This document shows, piece after piece, positions 24,088 to 36,202 of a stretch of 64,000 bases of DNA (the first letter of the stretch is position 1; every line of letters begins with the position of its first letter). The DNA is from Torymus aiolomorphi (lineage: Eukaryota; Arthropoda; Insecta; Hymenoptera; Torymidae), in assembly GCA_036365515.1 (NCBI GenBank), contig CM070877.1, forward strand, positions 111,430,011 to 111,494,010, read 5' to 3'. The translations under genes were made by a program, and so were the position numbers. The notes beneath the pieces were generated by a model. That model saw only the letters and a program-made list of their open reading frames with translations, did not search any database and was not told the origin of the DNA.

Positions 24088-27000
24088 GAATATAAGCTTT
24101 TGATTTTGATTGTGATAATGAAATAAGTAACATTATAACAAATGAAATAGAGTGTAGCAATACTAGAATTCTGAATGTTAATTTGAAAAACATAAGTTTA
24201 TTATTTTATACGTCAATCTGAGAAGTTTAAATGCCAACCACGATAAGCTTGAACTACTCGAAAATGAACTCTTAAATAAGCCAAGCGTTATTGTATGCTC
24301 GGAAACATGGAGACCGCACCATTGTGGACTTTTTCAAATATCTGGATACAAACTATATCTCAACGAAAGTGAAATAAATAAATCGGACGGAGTTGCAGTG
24401 TACATTAAAGACAGTATCATTGAAAAGACTGAAGTGATTAAAATTGACAGGTTAAGTATCCTATGTACTGACATCCTTATGAATAATAATGAGACTATTA
24501 GAATCTCTGCAACATATAGATCTCATTTTGTTAAGAAGCCGGAATTTGTAAATACTATAAAGAAGTATCTCAATCATAACATTAATATTAAGAATTATAT
24601 GCTAGTAGGAGATTTTAATATTGACACTATGCACAGAGATTTAACATATGACGACAATATTAGTCAGGAATTCCTAAATAACTTTTCAGAAAAAGCGTAT
24701 ACACCATGTTTCTTAGGTGTAATTAGGACAGCAAAAAACAATGTTGGTGGAACCTGTATTAACAATATATTCCTTAAGTCAAATTCTATGACTGCGCTAG
24801 CATTTAAACTGACAAACCCTTTTAGTGACCACTATCATTTAATAGTAACTTTGAATAAAATCGTAATTGAAAAACAAAATAGTATACCAAAAAATGTCAT
24901 TAGTTATAATAAACTACGAAATAAAACTAGATTGATGGAATGGAGTGATATATTGTCAATAAGGGATCCAAACATTGCTATTGATGCGCTAATAAGAAAA
25001 TTAAAGACTGCCTAAACAATGCTACAGTCAGCACAACGCGAAAAAAAAGTGTTAGAAACATGATACCGAGGAAAAATTGGATTACCCTTGCAATAATAAC
25101 ATCTTGTAATAAAAAAGAAATGTTATATTCATTATGGAAAAAAAATCCAACCTGTGCATAAGAAAATTAAAGACTGCCTAAACAATGCTACAGTCAGCAC
25201 AACGCGAAAAAAAAGTGTTAGAAACATGATACCGAGGAAAAATTGGATTACCCTTGCAATAATAACATCTTGTAATAAAAAAGAAATGTTATATTCATTA
25301 TGGAAAAAAAATCCAACCTGTGCAGATTTAAAGTATGAGTATAAAAATTATTCTAAATTATTAGATAAAGTTATAAAGGATGCTAAAATCAAATTTGAAA
25401 AAACAGGATAGCAGCAAGTAGTAGGGATCCAAAAAAATTATGGGAAATAATCAATAGTAAATTAGGAAAAAGTAAGAAATCGAAAGAGCTAATTAAATAT
25501 ATATATAGAAACAATACAAAAATAGAGCAGAAAGAAGACATTGCCAATTACATGAACACATACTTCTGCGAAGTTGGCTCCAATCTAAGTAGAAACATTA
25601 AACAACCAAGCAACACCTATAGAAAACCAGTAAAAAGAAACGCAAAAACAATATTCATTTGTCCAACGAGTACTGTCGAAATAGGTGAAATAATTAAAAA
25701 TCTTAAAGCTAAATCACGAGGAGTTGACAGTATAAATGCAAAAACACTCAAAACCATTGCCCCATTTATAGTGGCACCACTACACATATTTTTAATACGT
25801 CAATCGAACAGACCGTATGGCCAAATACTCTGAAAAGTGCTGAGGTAGTACCTATACACAAAGCCGGGGACAAAGCTGTAGTTTCTAACTACAGACCTGT
25901 ATCACTAATTTCAAACATAGCAAAAATATTTGAAAAAATTATATATTATAGGCTATTCTCCTTTCTACAACAATGTAATATTATTTCAGATGCCCAATAT
26001 GGTTTTGTAAAAGGTAGAGGCACAACAGACGCACTAAACAGAATTTCGGACATCATTTATAACAAATTAGATAAAAGCATTCCACTAATAGTCACTTTTA
26101 TAAATCTTGCAAAGGCTTTTGACACTGTTAACCATAAGCTATTAATCGACAAACTTGAAAGATATGGGATAAGGGGCAAATCATTGGAACTACTAACTAG
26201 CTATCTAACTAATAGAAAACAAAGAGTTAGGATATCAGACGAAAAAAGTATTGAAAATGAAATTGACACGGGAGTGCCACAAGGAATGGTTTTAGGACCA
26301 TTATTTTTTATACTATATGTTAACGATCTACTGTTAGATATGCAAAGAGGCACTATTCTGTCCTATGCGGATGACACCGTTGTCATCGCTGCTGACAACA
26401 CGTGGGCATCTGCTCGGGAAAAAATGAACAAATCTTTAGAGCATATAGCAAACTGGTTAGCTATCAACAAACTATTCTTAAATACAAATAAAACTGTTTA
26501 CATGACTATGGGTAACTATAGGGATAGTGTTCCAATAAAACTCGATATAGATATACACAAACAGAAAATCAAAAGAGTAACAAACCATAAATACCTAGGG
26601 TTGATATTTGATTACAACATGAAATGGGATAAGCACATTGAATATATTATAAATAAAACAAAATACTTATTATATATTTTTGCAAAAATTAAAAAGTTCA
26701 TGGATACTAAAACACTAATGACAATATACTACGCCTTCTTTCATAGTTTAATAAATTATGGTATAATTGCCTGGGGCGGAGCATACAATAACAATTTAAC
26801 TCTTTTACAAAAAATACAAACAAGAATATTAAAACTTATAAGTAAAAACAAATATCTCGCAAATATCCCGTTAAATGTAAATCAACTATTTACGCTTGAG
26901 GCTCTACTTTATCACTACGAAGATTTGTCAGAAATATATAAAGCAAATACATCTAAGACTAGAAAAAATGGTATTCAGTTACCTAAAACAAAGAAGGCTA

Positions 27001-27365
27001 TTATTAATAAGAATAGCTATTTTAAGCTAGTAGCTTTAAAAACTTTCAATACCCTGCCTAATGAACTTAAGACACTATTTGTCAGCAAGAAAAATAAGTC
27101 TAAAAATTTAAAAAATAGATTGAAAAACTCTATATTTTAAACTGATTAAGCATAGTAGCAATTCTAAGTGAAATATTGAATGTTAATACTGTTTGTTTTT
27201 TTAATATAAGAGTAATATATTTTGGTGAAATCTGAGTAAGTATGTTAGTTATATAAGTTATTTTTAATGTTTCCTCCAGTCTATGTACAGGTAGCTACGT
27301 CTATCTTTATAGAATTACATACCTGTAATTAATCTGGATAAATAAATAAAAAAAATAAATAAAAA
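24088..27365 (+). pseudogene. Jockey/CR1-type LINE, ORF2, decayed
   Basis: 5' truncated (no gag-like ORF). The endonuclease lies at about 24,150-24,870: VCSETW, MLVGDFNIDT (catalytic DFN) and NPFSDHYHLIV (SDH). The reverse transcriptase is at about 25,690-26,510: SRGVDSINAKTLK, NYRPVSLISNIAKIFEK, FVKGRGTTDALNRI, a VPQGMVLGPLFFILYVNDL block and the catalytic SYADDTVV box, intact. The thumb and C-terminal part runs to 27,140 (KYLGLIFDYNMKWDKHIE). Breaks: a 164-bp tandem duplication at 24,995-25,325, a stop at about 25,409 and a frameshift near 25,830; motif FINLAKAFDT has lost the first RT Asp. The 3' end is an AATAA-type short tandem tail at 27,338-27,365. The insertion site is recorded by an intact copy of the split repeat at 27,501-27,735. 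Confidence 0.85.
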
Positions 27366-27735
27366 TGTATAGTCTATTGAAAAGAGCTTTACACTTTATT
27401 AACCATTTCCTAAGCCACCTATTTTTTATCCTTTTGCAACACAGCTGTTTTGTATTTAGAAACAGTGTAAAAACTTCGTCGGGCGGTGCTTGGCACACCC
27501 AAGCCGAATCAAGAGTTACTTTTAATACCTAAAATATTTTTACTCGTGTCCAGGTTTTTTGAAACAGAGATGAAATAAAAAATTCATATAAATTTATAGT
27601 CTATTGAAAAGAGCTTTACACTTTATTAACCATTTCCCAAACCACCTATTTTGTATCCTTTTGCAACACAGCTGTTTTGTATTTAGAATACAGTGTAAAA
27701 ACTTCGTCGGGCCCGCCAAGTATGTATGGGAGAAT
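27365..27735 (+). repeat. Tandem ~235-bp unit (half unit, then a complete unit)
   Basis: Block B (TATAGTCTATTGAAAAGAGC ... ACTTCGTCGGG) occurs at 27,365-27,500 and 27,594-27,735. Block A (CCGAATCAAGA.TTACTTTTA ... AAATTCATATAAAT) occurs at 23,998-24,087 and 27,501-27,594. The order is A, LINE, B, A', B'. The LINE therefore split the first A-B unit, while the second unit stays intact. Confidence 0.85.
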
Positions 27736-27764
27736 GGAGGACCACCCATGATAGAGCAGCTCTA

Positions 27765-28496
27765 CCCTGTTGAAAAACATCACATGACAATCACTTGATC
27801 ATCATCCCCGAAATCACGCCAAAAAGTCAAATGATTTTCATATGATTTTCATATGATTTTTCATATGATTGCCATATGATTCTCACGTGACTCTCATGTT
27901 CCCAATTTGTTAAATATTATTCAAATAATTTTGTAAAATTAGTCAATACAAGATAAGGGAAATAAAATCAGTGGAAATGATTTATATAAATCTCTACTGT
28001 AGATTCAACAGATAGAAAGGGAACTTCAGAGGATGAACGTGATGACGCCCCTACTGAAAAAGCTCAGCTGATTATCAGCTGATTATTAGCTGATAATCAG
28101 GTGAAAATCAGGCCTAAACGTCACCTGATTTTCAAGTGGTTATCAGCTGATTTCTACCTGATAATAATGTTAATATTCTCGTTTATTATTAATTATTATT
28201 ATAATTTATTATTGTTAATCTTAAAGTTTTTATATTTAATTTTTCATTTCTAAATTATGACAACTAATGCAAAACTTCTTTGCCATCATTATATCAACAT
28301 ACATTAGTTAATCGTAGATTCAAGTAAATCAATAATAACAATAATTAATAATAATTATTTGAATAAATATTTAACAAACTGGGAACATAAGAGTCACATG
28401 AAAATCATATGACAATCATATGAAAATCATTTGACTTTTTGGCGTGATTTCGGGGATGATGATCAAGTGATTGTCATATGATTTTTTTTAACAGGG
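27765..28496. mobile_element. 732-bp palindromic DNA element, CTA target duplication
   Basis: The ends CCCTGTTGAAAAACATCA and its diverged complement (..TTTTTTTTAACAGGG) open long inverted arms: CACTTGATCATCATCCCCGA mirrors TCGGGGATGATGATCAAGTG. It interrupts right arm B. The left arm at about 23,945 shows the uninterrupted sequence GCAGCTCTAGACTTTAC, so the duplicated CTA flanks (27,762-27,764 and 28,497-28,499) are supported by an empty site. A small nested palindrome built on CAGCTGATTATCAGCTGATT lies at 28,065-28,170. No ORF. Confidence 0.85.
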
Positions 28497-29745
28497 CTAG
28501 ACTTTACTTCTCTTGTCCTCCCAAGATGCGTAAGATTATACTCTAGAAAGTTCAAAATTCAAAAAGAATAATGAAAAATAGAGATGTATTGGTAACTAAG
28601 TAATTTATTTATATAGGATTTGATGGTAACTATATGTACCATCGTTTCGTAACGGGATCACAGTATGTTTGCAAGAAAAAGATTTTACGGACACTCATTG
28701 CGCCCACGACGACGAGAAATAATATTCGTACAACGGGTATAAGATTTGACGCTCTTGTGTGATGAAAAAGTACTCAATCCCTGAAGCTAGCGAACTTTGC
28801 TAGCCCTCGAGCTCATTATAACAACATGAATGTAAAATGTAATTTACACCCGAGGTACGAAAAGTTTAATGCGTACTTGACTACAATAAATCGATTTCAG
28901 TACTTTCTTGTGTTTAATCTGTATGGAAGGATAAATAAATTTTAATACATTATTCTGACAACAGTGATACATTTGTTTCGAAGAGTTGTTTGTATTACTT
29001 GACTATTGATAATTGATTTCACACTTTTCGATTGTTCAATTTGCACTGATTATTCTACTCTACAGATTATACAGAAAACACTTATACTTGCCTTATTTTA
29101 TACTTTCGTAGAAAGTTTTGTAACAATACTATTTGCTTTACTGATTGTTTAAAAAAAATATTTAGGTTCTCATTAAAGTTTTTGGTACAGAGTGTGGCAG
29201 ATGTTGAGGGAGTACTGAGAAGGTGGGTGAGAGCGAACAAGAGAGAGGAAAGAGGGATGGACAATAATTATATTGTATATAATTACTAAGTTTTTACTTT
29301 TGTAAAAAATTCTTTTAGAGAGATTTCACAACTTTTCAACAGTTAAAATACATTAAACAGTGTTTGTTAACCTCCAGGTGACTGGGTTTTAAGAAAATAC
29401 CAAGAGTCATACTTTGAAGAAATACATACCAGTGGGCGGGGGGGGGGGGGGGAGTAGATTATACAGAAAAAATTCTATACTAGCCTTATTTTATACTTTC
29501 GTAGAAAGTTTTATATTAAAACATAATTATTTGTATAGTTATGAAAAAAAATATTACCGTTTGTTGAGAGTGCATATTGAATTATTTATTCGCAGAATTC
29601 CTCTTCATAAAATAAAACGTGTATATTTAAAGATTGTATAGATTTTTTCAATACTTGAATACTTCACTTATAATTTTTTCAATAGTTTTTGTAAATGGAT
29701 TGTAAACGTTTTGGAAAATAATTTCTCGTTGCTTACAAAAATTTC
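28497..29745 (-). repeat. Long inverted repeat B, right arm
   Basis: Inverse of 22,995-23,960. Contains about 300 bp at 28,565-28,865 that is absent from the left arm, between GAACTTTCTAGAGTATA-type sequence and the block GTACTGAAATCGATTTATTG. That stretch holds CGTTTCGTAACGGGATCACA and no recognisable gene; it is an insertion here or a deletion in the left arm. Confidence 0.85.
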
Positions 29746-30903
29746 TAAAGGATTGTAGAGGTTTTGTAAAATAATTTATTCGAGGATTTTTTAAAAGATG
29801 TAGTGCGATAGACTACATTTAGAGATATTGTGCAGAGAAAATAATAATAATTATTTACAGAAATAATACTGTTATTGAAAGTACAACTTTAATTTTGATT
29901 TTTGTTAGAAAAGGAAATCATTTTCATAGCAACTTTACTAGTAAATGCGTAAAGTGATAAAAGAGACCCTACTGAAAATGAGAATGAGATACTATACTGA
30001 TAGCAAAATTCATTTTTGTTAAAAATAGAAAATATTTTTATAGGGATCAAAGAAAATACTAAAAAAATAGTTTTATAACAGTGTTTATATAATAATTATT
30101 GTTTCAAAAAAACATTTAAAGTCTCAGTCGAATTCTTTGTAGAGAGTGGGACAGATGTTCAGAGAAAGGTTGTTTGAATAAGAATATTAAGTTTTTATTA
30201 GTATTTTAACCAGAAAAATTACAGCTGTCAAGAGATTATTTTATACATAGCATTATTTTCATTTTATAAATTAAATTTAAGCACCACTGTAAATTTTAAG
30301 CAAATCTGAAAACTCTATTTTTTCACTCATAGTCTGAAATACTTACTTCAGTTTTTATTAATAATTTAGGTATTCTTTTGTGATTACAAAAGAAATTTTT
30401 GTGGCCTCAATGTATGATTACATAATAAAATAGTACATAGATCGTTTACAAAATGTTCGATATTTTCGCGTATTCCAGTACTTTTGGCGTTTTATTTGTC
30501 GTGAGCCTGATTAACATAATCCTCGCGCTAAAAATACATAAATGTTCATTTTATTGACCTGAAAAGTAACTTTACTAAATTGAATTTGTCCCTCAGATTG
30601 ATTATGTTACTTTGTAGCGTGAGAACTCAAGCTATATGATATTTTGCATTCAGCTAGTCCCACTAAAACTGCATCTAACATCGTTATAGTATCTTCGTAC
30701 AAAATTCTCCTTCAACTAACCAGTTTCCTTCGACCTCTGGCCATGGTTACAATCAAGCGAACTTCAATTATTTCTTCTCTTTTTATGCAGAAACACCTTG
30801 ACTTATTTTATATCATCATTAATCAATAAAAAGATGAAGTATTACAAAAATTGTAATTTTTATCCAAAAATTGAAGTTAAAAAAAAAGTCAGATGTATAT
30901 TAC
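29746..30903. other. AT-rich stretch without a clear gene
   Basis: No confident gene. On the minus strand near 30,735-30,620 a short open stretch contains TMLDAVLVGLAECKISY, bounded by plausible splice dinucleotides. It might be an exon, but I do not recognise the family. Confidence 0.35.
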
Positions 30904-31143
30904 ATTTGCTATAGCTTATATATTTTGGTGCAATTTCACTTTCATCTTCAACTGTCAGTCTTAATGCTTTTCGCAATACTGAATACTGTCTAGCAGGCTG
31001 TTGAACTTTCAATAATCCAAGTTTCTCTAAATTTAATAAAGTTGATAAATGTTGAAAGCCATAAGTCTGTATAATCTCTCTTTTATAATAATCAAGAAGT
31101 TTTTGTTTTAAACCAGAATTTGTTAATGATTGAATAATACTAA
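30904..31143 (-). pseudogene. VPS33A-like exon (Sec1/Munc18 family), isolated
   Basis: On the minus strand this reads [20 protein letters not shown], then [20 protein letters not shown] and a segment ending [20 protein letters not shown]. This matches the C-terminal-middle part of VPS33A, the SM protein of the HOPS/CORVET tethering complex (Drosophila carnation). The 5' side has an AG within CTTTTTTGAGTTAG and the 3' side runs into GTAATA, so intron borders are plausible. The usual continuation (YVYSGYAPLSVRL) and all other exons were not found within the preceding or following few kb. It is either one exon of a real gene with long introns or a captured gene fragment. I cannot decide between them; it is labelled pseudogene for caution. 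Confidence 0.65.
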
Positions 31144-31311
31144 CTCAAAAAAGTGAATTTTCAAAAATTACTTTTATGTGAGTCACGATCAATGCAAATA
31201 AATATATAAGTGAAATTATACTCTAGTAAAAATATTGTCCAAAGACTAATATTTTACTGCTTTTAATAGCTATTTAAAAAGAGAAGTGAAAGGAATCGAT
31301 TCTAACGCACT

Positions 31312-31832
31312 TCAGACTTGAATGCATAAAATAAAACTAAATTGGCAGAGTTGTTTTCTGAAATAAAAGCACTTCACCCTTGGAGTTTTCACCAGTATTC
31401 CTGATTGTACAGCAATTAGAAAAATCTCTGGGCTTGTGAAAAACGGTTTAAGAATGGTGACACGTCGTAATAATAAATTTTCAAAATTATCTTGCTGCTC
31501 TCGGAATGGTAGTTTGTTTAAGACAAAATTTACTATTTCAGCATTGCCTTTCTTCACAGTTATTCTTTTTGGCTCACTTGGTGCATATCTGTAAATAACA
31601 AAGTAAATTCATATAGTAAACGTAAATTTTTTGCAACTAATTTATGTAAATGCATAAATGTTTATTAAAACCTACCCCCAAGCTGCAGCATAGACTGTAT
31701 ACGTTCCAGGCAAAAGTAAACGCCAGTATTCTCCCCTCTCCGAACTTGTGAAATTCTTGTTTATTCCAGTAACTACTAAGTTAGCATCATGAATAGGTTG
31801 TCCATTTGTATCTTTTACAATAAATCCATGTC
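31312..31832 (-). pseudogene. M14 metallocarboxypeptidase (CPD/CPE-type) C-terminal exons
   Basis: Two minus-strand exons. Exon a (31,832-31,676) follows an AACCAG acceptor and reads HGFIVKDTNGQPIHDANLVV and then a block ending GEYWRLLLPGTYTVYAAAWG. Exon b (31,588-31,312) follows TTATTTACAG and continues in frame, YAPSEPKRITVKKGNAEIVN, ending at a stop. The intron is about 87 nt (GTAGGT..ACAG). This is the transthyretin-like domain that follows the catalytic domain in M14B carboxypeptidases (carboxypeptidase D/E/M, Drosophila silver). The catalytic domain is not present upstream; instead there is repeat DNA. After VNFVLNK the exon continues for about 65 residues I do not recognise. It could be the last exons of a gene or a captured fragment. 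Confidence 0.7.
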
Positions 31833-31879
31833 CTGGTTAATTAATAATTTCTCCATAATCTAACCTATATTCGCGTATT

Positions 31880-32310
<431 letters not shown>

Positions 32311-32311
<1 letters not shown>

Positions 32312-32769
32312 CCAAAGGCGGAAGTCGGAAGAAACCGGAAGTCTGATGAAATATGGAGATAATATGAAAATCAGAAACGGGACATAAAATTTTTCATTGC
32401 TTGATAACTTTAATATGAGAGCATCTATTTGCATGAAACTTTTTTTATACATAGTATACCAAAAATAGATCTCGTTTATACTTAATAGAATAATATAAAT
32501 GCGATTTAAAAAACGCAGTGAATATTTCAAAATCTCGAGCACCCATTTCAATGTATATGTAGCGCGGTCGACACTCAGGCTTATACTATACTTGCCTTCG
32601 GAGCGCTCCCGCGCTCCTTGATTTTTTTTTTTCATTAAAAAATCATGAAATTTACAATTTCCCATCCGCCATATTAGTTTCGCTATTTTGAATTGTGAAA
32701 ATCCGACACCGGATTTGTTTCAGTGTAATCCAATATATGAAAAAACGTAAAACATATTTACAACTTTAA
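32311..32769. other. Unassigned stretch
   Basis: No gene recognised. The stretch at 32,560-32,620 (CGCGGTCGAC, GGAGCGCTCCCGCGCTCC) is GC-richer and contains a short palindrome. Confidence 0.4.
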
Positions 32770-33044
32770 TGCCAACAATCATGAGAAAATCAAAATTTTG
32801 CACTGTGAAAAAAAAAATTTACGTTCAATGTTTGTTCATGTCAGAATTATTTTGGAAAAAAAACGTATTTTCCAAAATTACATTAGCTATTACGGTTCTT
32901 TTGTTATTAACAAAAACGTATTATTTTGAAGCTTATAACTCCCAATCTAATTGGTAAATTTTTTTGAAAAAAATCATAATAATGCAGAATATAAATGCTA
33001 TAATCTGCAAAAATTTGAATCCATTCTATCGACTAGTTATTAAG
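32770..33044 (-). repeat. HINE-X internal fragment
   Basis: Contains ATTACGGTTCTTTTGTTATT, AATAATGCAGAATATAAATG and AAAAATTTGAATCCATTCT, which match the interior of the HINE-X family. HINE-X copy 4 starts within it, so one family member has inserted into a relic of another. Confidence 0.65.
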
Positions 33045-34369
33045 AAAAAAAAAACCGCTGCCAATTCATTGGCCCGTAGCTTCCTCAGCCGTAATTTGTT
33101 GATTCCTTTAATTAATTTTTAATAACAAAATTTATAATTTTTTAAAAAATTTATTGCATAATTATAATTAAATAGATTTATGAATATTAAAAATTGTTAA
33201 TTTTTAAATTTATTTATTTATTTATTTACTATTTATTTATATCAAATTTATATAAATTTTGAGCTGATAAATAAAGTTACCATTTGAAATAGAAGTAAAA
33301 TATCTATATTTTATAATAAAACAAATAGCTATCACAGTTGTTTTGTTATTAACAAAAACTTTTTTTTTTATATTTCATAATTCATATTTTTTAAGAAAAA
33401 AAAAATTTATAGCTATCATTGTTCTTTTGTTATTAACAAAAACGTGTTTTTTTAAAAAAGTTCATAACTCACAAATAAATTATAATAATGCAGAATATAA
33501 TGCATTCATAATACATAATTCATAATTATAATAGATTATAATAGATATAATTTTTAAACATTTTAATTCATTTTGTTACACATCATTGGAGTTATGAGTT
33601 TTTAAAAAAAAACACGTTTTTGTTTTTGATGATAACTAAAGAACCGTGATAGATAGAAAATTAATTTTTTTAGAAAATATAGGTATTTTAATTCTCTTTC
33701 GAATGCCACCCACCCCATTCAGATACATACAGCTGTTCTCTAGAAATTACGATTTTAAAAAAATGTCAAAAACTTTTGAACCTCAAATATCTCTGAAATT
33801 TATGGACCAATCATTTTGCCCAAAGAACTCGACCGAGAACTATAAAAAATCTACCTCTAAAAGGAATTTTGAAGCCATTAAGTCAATTTTACTCTTGTAA
33901 TCGTTGGACATACAAAACTGATTTTTTTCATTTTTCAATTTTTTACTCAAAATCTAGCCTACAGAATGTATTCAAATTTTAGCAGATTATAGCTATTTAT
34001 ATTCTGTATTATCATGATTTTTCTCAAAAAAATTGACCGTTAAGTTTAGGAGTTATAATCTTCTAAAAAAAAAAAAAAAAAAACACATTTTTGTTAATAA
34101 CAAAAGAACTGCGATAGCTAGAAACTTTTTTTTTTAGAAAATATAGGTATTTTAATTCTCTTTCGAACGCTACCCATCAGATTCGAATAACTCCATCCTA
34201 TCATTAAAAAAGATCAAAAAACAGTTTTGAGAAAATCGATAATTTGAAAAAAAAAAACGCATCGCCCCAATCAAAAAACGGATTTTTGACCCGCCATCAC
34301 GCAAAAAAAAAAACAAAAAAAATGAGACCTGTCCGGTCAAAATCGACCGAGTAGAAGCTGAGATCCAGG

Positions 34370-34454
<85 letters not shown>

Positions 34455-34574
34455 CCATACAGACATTTTTCAAAAACCATGTATTTTGATTCCTAACACA
34501 TCGGAACACAATTATAACATGTTTTTACAACAACTCAAAAATTTACTATCACAAAGCTTCCTCTAGGAGGAAGC
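33045..34574 (-). mobile_element. HINE-X copy 4
   Basis: 1.53-kb minus-orientation copy. The 5' palindrome GCTTCCTCTAGGAGGAAGC is at 34,556-34,574, the TG tract at 34,374-34,453 is the longest in the family, and the 3' end CCGCTGCCAATTCATTGGCC begins at 33,055 beside an A-run. Its interior is closely similar to copy 3 but lacks the 158-bp hairpin, providing that MITE's empty site. Confidence 0.8.
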
Positions 34575-35158
34575 AATTGAAAAATGTAACTCAGTACATA
34601 AATTTATAGAATTTCTAAACCAACGATTGGATTAACTGTTGGCTAAGCGAACCATCATTTTGTGACAAAATTAGTAGCATTTTAAAGCAAGAATTGGTTA
34701 AACCGTTAGCGAACTCGTTCCGATTTCGCCAACCGATTGTAAACAATTGGTTAATGTTTCTACCAGGGAACAGTGAAGACAGTTTTCAGTAGTAACAACA
34801 ATAGTAATAACAAATAAAAAATTAATAAGTGATTTTTCATTCTTAAAACATATGTTCAGCGTACTGGTTCACTTTTCCGCACTTTTACGAGATCACTTAC
34901 AGCCATTTTTACGCATTACCCAAAGCCCAAAGCCCAGTATGTAGACAGTATCTTAGTTTGAGAATCCTATTAATTTTCTTTTTGACACTTCGTGCACAAA
35001 GCTCGATTTCGCACACGCTCGAATAAAAAAGCATGCGCTAAATCAAGCTTTGTACACGTCGTATCAAAAAATACTATTCGATACACATACGAGAAGATGA
35101 TTTCAACCTCGTGTGACCTTTTCACACTCGCTTTGCTCGGGCGCAAACGTCCACATGT
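34575..35158. other. Unassigned stretch
   Basis: No gene recognised. A 72-aa ORF at 34,992-35,210 has no recognisable motif and runs into the GC-rich terminus at 35,159. Confidence 0.4.
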
Positions 35159-35214
35159 AGGCCCGGACTGGCCATCGGGAATTTGGAAGAGCTCCCGGTG
35201 GGCCGCGTGACCTT
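35159..35214. repeat. hAT-like GC-rich terminus, copy 1
   Basis: GGCCCGGACTGGCCATCGGG followed by CTCCCGGTGGGCCGCG has the CCGGACTGGCC..GG(T/A)GGGCC structure often seen at hAT-type non-autonomous element ends. A related sequence in inverse orientation lies at 36,998-37,047. Confidence 0.45.
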
Positions 35215-35269
35215 AGGTCCACAGGGTCGCGTGGCCAAAGCCGCGGAACCGGCCGAAATTATTAACATT

Positions 35270-36015
35270 TGATGGTATCAAAAAACAACAGCATCATCGA
35301 GACTGTTAAATTATAATTCTAACCACGCCATACAACAAAAAATAAACATCGTTGCGAACCTGGTGGATAGAGCAATTCTTTTATCCGATACTTGTTTTCA
35401 TGATGCGAATATACACAAAATTACAGACTTCTCTTATGTAACGATTATCCTTCCGAATTTATAAACATACACACACGAAATAGACTTCGAAAACTCAAAT
35501 ATCACAATAAAAAGACTAATAATCAGAACCGTCCACTAACTACAATCTCCATTCCATATAATAATACCTTTTATAAAAAATGTTCGTATATTTTAAACAA
35601 ATATAACATCCGCACAGTACCTTTGATCAACAAAAAATTGAATAATATAATTAAATTAGGAAAGGATAAAATAGAAAAATCAGAAACATGTGGCGTAGTC
35701 TATAAGATAAATTGTATGTCTTGTACATCGACTTATATTGGCGAAACTAAGCGAATGTTAAAAAATAGGATTAAAGAACATGAAAGAGATAAGAATAACA
35801 AATAAGTGATAGTAACACACCAAAGAACTATGAAACACATCGTTGACTGGAAAAACATCCAAATTTTAGATAGGGAAAACAATTACACGAAACGAATTAT
35901 TTCCGAAATGTTACATATTAATTTAAATCATAACACTATCAATAGAATAGAAGATACACAAAATTTGAATAATATATACAAAAAGCTGTTAAGAACGTTA
36001 TATTTAAAAAGGTAA
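35270..36015 (+). pseudogene. Penelope-like element 3' part with GIY-YIG endonuclease
   Basis: Reading frames from about 35,330 give INIVANLVDRAILLSDTCFH, then RNRLRKLKYHN and ILNKYNIRTVPLINKKLNN, the segment after the RT fingers/palm in Penelope-like elements. From 35,623 it continues CGVVYKINCMSCTSTYIGET, the GIY-YIG type nuclease start (VYK..C..C...YIG), and KNRIKEHERDKNNK. After a stop at 35,803-35,805 the same frame continues HIVDWKNIQILDRENNYTKR and IISEMLHINLNHNTINR to 36,015. The zinc-binding cysteines (C..C) and the R..EH motif are visible. The RT catalytic core is missing, so the copy is 5' truncated, with a frameshift near 35,450 as well. Confidence 0.8.
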
Positions 36016-36202
36016 ACAAGCGTGATTATATATAAACCCCAGCGAAGCGTGCATTATGTTCTGCATACCATCTCGACTCTACTAGTATCTTACCAGTATC
36101 GACGTAGCTATTTATAGGTAAAGGTTTTTGCATAGATTGTGTTTAATTTATTTGACTAGTTTTTTATTTTTATTTTTGTATGTGTTTTAACTCTGTATAT
36201 TT

